This document shows positions 61,192-64,000 of a stretch of 64,000 nucleotides of DNA, piece by piece (position 1 is the first letter of the stretch; every line of letters starts with the position of its first letter). Both the position numbers and the translations under genes were made by a program. The notes below the pieces were generated by a model. The model was not told where the DNA came from and ran no database searches. It saw only the letters and a program-made list of their open reading frames with translations. Origin of the DNA: Streptomyces sp. WM6386 (GTDB lineage: Bacteria > Actinomycetota > Actinomycetes > Streptomycetales > Streptomycetaceae); NCBI RefSeq assembly GCF_000972385.1, contig NZ_JXTE01000036.1, positions 1-64,000 of the forward strand. The letters run 5' to 3'.

Positions 61192-61803
61192 CTATTCGGG
61201 CAGCCGGAGTTCCAGGTCCGGGCGGGGTTCGATGCCGATTCGGGTGACGGTGGCCAACAGGTCCGACACCGGGCCACGGCCGGGGACCTGTGCCTGCGGT
61301 TCCACGTCGTTCCACGGCGCCAGGACGAAGGCTCGTTCATGGGCGCGCGGGTGGGGGAGCGTGAGCGTCGGATCGTCGGAGACGACGTCGGCGTAGGCCA
61401 CGATGTCGACGTCGAGCGTGCGTGCGCCCCAACGCTCGTCCCGCACGCGGTGGAAGGCCTCCTCGACCGCGTGGGCCCGCTCCAGGAGCGAGGACGGGGG
61501 CAGCGTCGTCTTCACCACGACGACCGCGTTGAAGTACGAGGGCTGGCTGCCGGGCTCGACGCCCCACGGCTCCGTCTCGTAGACGGGGGAGACCGCCTTC
61601 ACGCGGACGCCCGGGGTGTCCTCGAGGGCGTCGATGGCCCCTTGGAGGGTCTCCAGGCGGTTGCCGAGGTTGGCGCCGAGGGAGATCACGGCCCGCTTCG
61701 GGTTGTGCAGGGTGGTGTCGGCGGCGTCGACCTGCTGTACGACGGAGGCGGGCACCGGTTGAACGATCGGGTCGCTGTGACCCTCGGTGAACGAGGCAGT
61801 CAT
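61192..61803 (-). CDS. folK: HPPK, 2-amino-4-hydroxy-6-hydroxymethyldihydropteridine diphosphokinase
   Basis: 203-residue pyrophosphokinase that activates 6-hydroxymethyl-7,8-dihydropterin for folate synthesis. A ~35-residue N-terminal extension precedes the catalytic domain: AVISLGANLGNRLETLQGAI, SPVYETEPWGVEPGSQPSYFNAVV, and RTLDVDIVAY with the magnesium-binding Asp pair, then LTLPHPRAHERAFVL. The ATG overlaps the folB stop by 4 bases (ATGA). The extension is unusual in length but common in Streptomyces. Confidence 0.95.
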   Translation of the reverse strand: MTASFTEGHSDPIVQPVPASVVQQVDAADTTLHNPKRAVISLGANLGNRLETLQGAIDALEDTPGVRVKAVSPVYETEPWGVEPGSQPSYFNAVVVVKTTLPPSSLLERAHAVEEAFHRVRDERWGARTLDVDIVAYADVVSDDPTLTLPHPRAHERAFVLAPWNDVEPQAQVPGRGPVSDLLATVTRIGIEPRPDLELRLPE

Positions 61804-62159
61804 ACTCGGCTCCGGGTGATGGTGATCGTCACGTCGTCGAAGGGGACCGTGATCGGTGCGTCCGGTTTGTGGACGCAGACCTCGACCTCCTGGATCTCCT
61901 CGTGCTTCAGACAGGCCTGCGCGATGCGCTCGGCGAGCGTTTCGATGAGGTTGACGGGCTCGCCCTCGACGACGGCCACGACCTCCTCCGCCACGATTCC
62001 GTAGTGCGCGGTCTTCGACAGGTCGTCGTCGGCGGCGGCCGGCCGGGTGTCCAGTCCCAGGACGAGGTCCACGATGAAGGTCTGGCCCTCCTCGCGCTCC
62101 TTGGGGAACACACCGTGGTGCCCGCGGGCCTTCAGGCCGCGCAGCGCGACACGATCCAC
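61800..62159 (-). CDS. folB: Dihydroneopterin aldolase
   Basis: 119-residue aldolase converting dihydroneopterin to the hydroxymethyl-dihydropterin used by FolK. DRVALRGLKARGHHGVFPKEREEGQ at the start, with the conserved Glu and Lys, and EVEVCVHKPDAPITVPFDDV near the end are diagnostic. The GTG at 62159 lies 8 bases after AGGAG and gives the family's normal N-terminus. Coupled to folK by a 4-base overlap. Confidence 0.95.
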   Translation of the reverse strand: MDRVALRGLKARGHHGVFPKEREEGQTFIVDLVLGLDTRPAAADDDLSKTAHYGIVAEEVVAVVEGEPVNLIETLAERIAQACLKHEEIQEVEVCVHKPDAPITVPFDDVTITITRSRV

Positions 62160-62406
62160 GCGAATCACTCCTGCAATCGTCGGTAACGGCCGGTTCGTGC
62201 CGTGTGCGGACGGCACACCGGCCTCGAACGAATCTACCTGCGGGCACTGACAGGGCCGGGCCACGGGGGCGCGGGCCCGAGCCGGGGTCAGAGGTTTCAT
62301 CGGGTGTTTCCCCTGGGGAACCCGGTGGCTCACGGGTTGATAGCCGCCCCTACCCCGGGGTCCGTGATTCGAACCACTTCTTGGTCCCTGTGGGGTGCCT
62401 ACCCGC
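62160..62406. other. Gap between the NTF2-like gene and folB
   Basis: 247 bases without a gene, the largest interval in the folate operon. The sequence may hold an internal promoter for folB-folK; no strong hairpin is seen. Confidence 0.4.
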
Positions 62407-62910
62407 TCAGGAGGGTGTGTCGTCCGGTTCGTCCTCGTCGTTTTCGGCCAGAACGGGAGAGGCGTGGTGGGACCAGAGTTTCCAGCCGGACGGGGTGCGG
62501 CGGAACACGTTGGTCGCGACCACCAGCTGGCCGACGAGCGGGCCGAGCTCCTCGCCGCCCTCGGGGGCGGGGCCGCCGCTGAGGATGTTCTCGGTGCAGT
62601 TGACGAGGGCGGTGTCGCCGGTGACGGAGACGTGTACGTCGGTGAGGAAGAACTGGATGTAGTCGGTGTTCGCCATGATCAGCGCGTACGACCTGAGGAC
62701 CTCGCCGCGGCCGGTGAGCGCGGGCCAGCCGGGGTGCACGCAGGAGACCACGCCGGTGTCGGCCGGATCGTGGTACTCCTCGTCGACGCCGAGGTCGGCC
62801 GGGGTGAGCCAGAGGGAGGACAGCTCATCGAAGTCGCCGCGCTCCATCGCCTCGTAATAGGTGGTGTTGGCGGCTTCCACCTGTTCGACGTCGGTGTGGG
62901 GGGCGGTCAC
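62407..62910 (-). CDS. NTF2/SnoaL-like fold protein
   Basis: 167-residue protein of the nuclear transport factor 2-like superfamily (DUF4440/SnoaL_3 type): VEAANTTYYEAMERGDFDELSSLW, then PGWPALTGRGEVLRSYALIM and ATNVFRRTPSGWKLWSHHASPV, the cone-shaped fold's signature. Function unknown. The GTG overlaps the folP stop (GTGA), so it is translated with folP, and its position between folP and folB is conserved in Streptomyces. A folate-related or protective role is only inferred. Confidence 0.87.
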   Translation of the reverse strand: MTAPHTDVEQVEAANTTYYEAMERGDFDELSSLWLTPADLGVDEEYHDPADTGVVSCVHPGWPALTGRGEVLRSYALIMANTDYIQFFLTDVHVSVTGDTALVNCTENILSGGPAPEGGEELGPLVGQLVVATNVFRRTPSGWKLWSHHASPVLAENDEDEPDDTPS

Positions 62911-63947
62911 TGGTCGCCTGCGGGGGAGAGGGTGCCCGGCGTGCGCGTCGCTGCGTGCGCCCTGCTTGTGGTGTCCGCGCGAGGTGCGGGGTCGGTCGTG
63001 GGCACCTGGCTCGTGGTGGTCGCGCCGGGCGCGGGGTCGGCCGTGGGCGTCCCGCTCGTGTGGACTGCCCCTGGTGCACGGTCCGATGTGCGCGCCCCCT
63101 CCACGGCGCGTGCGACCCGTACCGCGTCCGCCGTCGCGCGCACCTCGTGCACGCGCACCGCCCACGCGCCGGCCTGCGCCGCGAGGGCGGAGACGGCGGC
63201 CGTCGCGGCGTCGCGCTCGCGGGCGGGGGGCGGGGCGCTCTCCGGGCCGGCCAGGACGCGGCCGAGGAAGCGCTTGCGGGAGGCGGCGACGAGGAGGGGG
63301 TGGCCGAGGGCGAGCAGGCGGTCGAGGTGAGCGAGGAGGACGAGGTCGTGCTCGGCGTCCTTGGAGAAGCCGAGGCCGGGGTCGACGACGACGCGGTCGG
63401 GGGCGATGCCGCCGGCGAGGACGGCCTCCACGCGCGCGTGGAGTTCGTCGATGACTTCCGCGACGACGTCGGCGTAGAGGCCCTTGACGTTGCCGCCCTC
63501 CAGGAAGCCGCGCCAGTGCATGACGACAAAGGGGGCGCCGGAGTCGGCCACGACGGGAATCATCGCGGGGTCGGCGAGGCCGCCGCTGACGTCGTTGACG
63601 AGGCAGGCGCCGGCGGCGAGGGCCTGTGCGGCGACCGAGGCGCGCATGGTGTCCACGGAGATGGTGACGCCCTCGGAGGCGAGGCCGCGGACCACGGGGA
63701 TGACGCGCTTGAGCTCCTCGGCCTCGTCGACGCGGGTGGCGCCGGGGCGGGTGGACTCACCGCCGACGTCGACGAGGTCGGCGCCCTCCTCGACCAGGGC
63801 GAGGCCGTGCTTGACGGCGGCCGTCGTGTCGAACCAGCGGCCGCCGTCGGAGAAGGAGTCGGGGGTGACGTTGACGACTCCCATGACCGCGCAGCGGTCC
63901 CATTCCGGCAGCCCGACGACGCGCCCGCGTCCGCTCTGCTTGCTCAT
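62907..63947 (-). CDS. folP: Dihydropteroate synthase
   Basis: 346-residue DHPS joining the activated pterin to p-aminobenzoate, the sulfonamide target. GVVNVTPDSFSDGGRW with the Asn/Asp/Ser loop, DVGGESTRPGA, VDPGLGFSKDAEHDL and LVAASRKRFLG are the pterin and pABA binding motifs. The catalytic domain ends near residue 284. The last ~62 residues form a Thr/Ala/Pro-rich tail with imperfect repeats (APGAVHTSGTPTADPAPGAT), absent from typical DHPS. First gene of the minus-strand folate operon; ATG start. Confidence 0.94.
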   Translation of the reverse strand: MSKQSGRGRVVGLPEWDRCAVMGVVNVTPDSFSDGGRWFDTTAAVKHGLALVEEGADLVDVGGESTRPGATRVDEAEELKRVIPVVRGLASEGVTISVDTMRASVAAQALAAGACLVNDVSGGLADPAMIPVVADSGAPFVVMHWRGFLEGGNVKGLYADVVAEVIDELHARVEAVLAGGIAPDRVVVDPGLGFSKDAEHDLVLLAHLDRLLALGHPLLVAASRKRFLGRVLAGPESAPPPARERDAATAAVSALAAQAGAWAVRVHEVRATADAVRVARAVEGARTSDRAPGAVHTSGTPTADPAPGATTTSQVPTTDPAPRADTTSRAHAATRTPGTLSPAGDQ

Positions 63948-64000
63948 ACGTTCAGCCTAGGCCCAGGAAGGAGCCGCAAGGCCGCCCGGCCCGGAGAGCC

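Overview
The window looks like a Streptomyces chromosome. Coding regions are very GC-rich with strong third-position G/C, GTG starts and 4-base stop/start overlaps are common, and several gene families are characteristic of the genus: a WhiJ-like XRE regulator with DUF397 and a small ATPase, an AfsR-type SARP, a SpoIIE phosphatase with PAS and GAF domains, a TipA-like MerR, zinc-independent ribosomal proteins behind a Zur-like box, and FtsH-FolE next to a folate gene cluster. All assignments come from reading the sequence; no database was searched.

Left part (1-8150) has the marks of accessory DNA. It holds a 3Fe-4S ferredoxin and its reductase, a LigB/LigA-like extradiol dioxygenase pair, a decayed aldehyde dehydrogenase, an MFS drug exporter separated by two offsetting frameshifts from what looks like its own C-terminal domain, a TetR remnant, a 3' fragment of a tRNA-Thr(CGU) gene that looks like an integration scar, and a cupin remnant. 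8181-13086 (minus strand) is a nucleobase-type cluster: an NCS2 permease with a frameshifted N-terminus, an amidohydrolase/deaminase, an isopenicillin N synthase-like 2-oxoglutarate oxygenase and a second, N-terminally truncated NCS2 permease.

13767-25000: a Uma2-family protein; an L-fuconate operon (dehydratase, SDR, sugar ABC binding protein, double ATPase, permease); a sensor phosphatase of the SpoIIE type; a DUF3052 protein; a GT2 glycosyltransferase. 25009-33629: a large SARP-NB-ARC-TPR regulator preceded by 11-bp-spaced direct repeats; a stand-alone family A DNA polymerase; a Clp-N/HTH protein whose leaderless promoter sits inside two perfect palindromes; a LysE exporter; a DUF2786 protein; and two lipoproteins.

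33674-36130 is a zinc-starvation ribosome module: rpmB-rpsN on one side and rpmG-rpmE2-CobW-like-rpsR on the other, diverging from a Zur-like box. 36448-38464 is a DUF397 / ATPase / WhiJ-like developmental module whose two intergenic regions share tandem TGCATCTGC elements. 38606-50615 has an aldehyde dehydrogenase, a four-copy ~62-bp intergenic repeat, a DinB protein, a PadR-controlled drug ABC exporter, a beta-propeller lipoprotein, a putative acid-resistance pair (ClC-type channel plus glutamate decarboxylase), a TipA-like regulator, a YbjQ-family protein and a DedA protein with a Gln/Tyr-rich tail.

50652-64000 is conserved core: ThrE exporter, inorganic pyrophosphatase, PBP4-type DD-carboxypeptidase, DUF2342 metalloprotease, tilS, hpt, ftsH, folE, and on the other strand folP-NTF2-folB-folK-DUF3180. 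The order hpt-ftsH-folE plus folP/B/K suggests that tRNA lysidine synthesis, purine salvage, membrane proteolysis and folate synthesis are kept together here.
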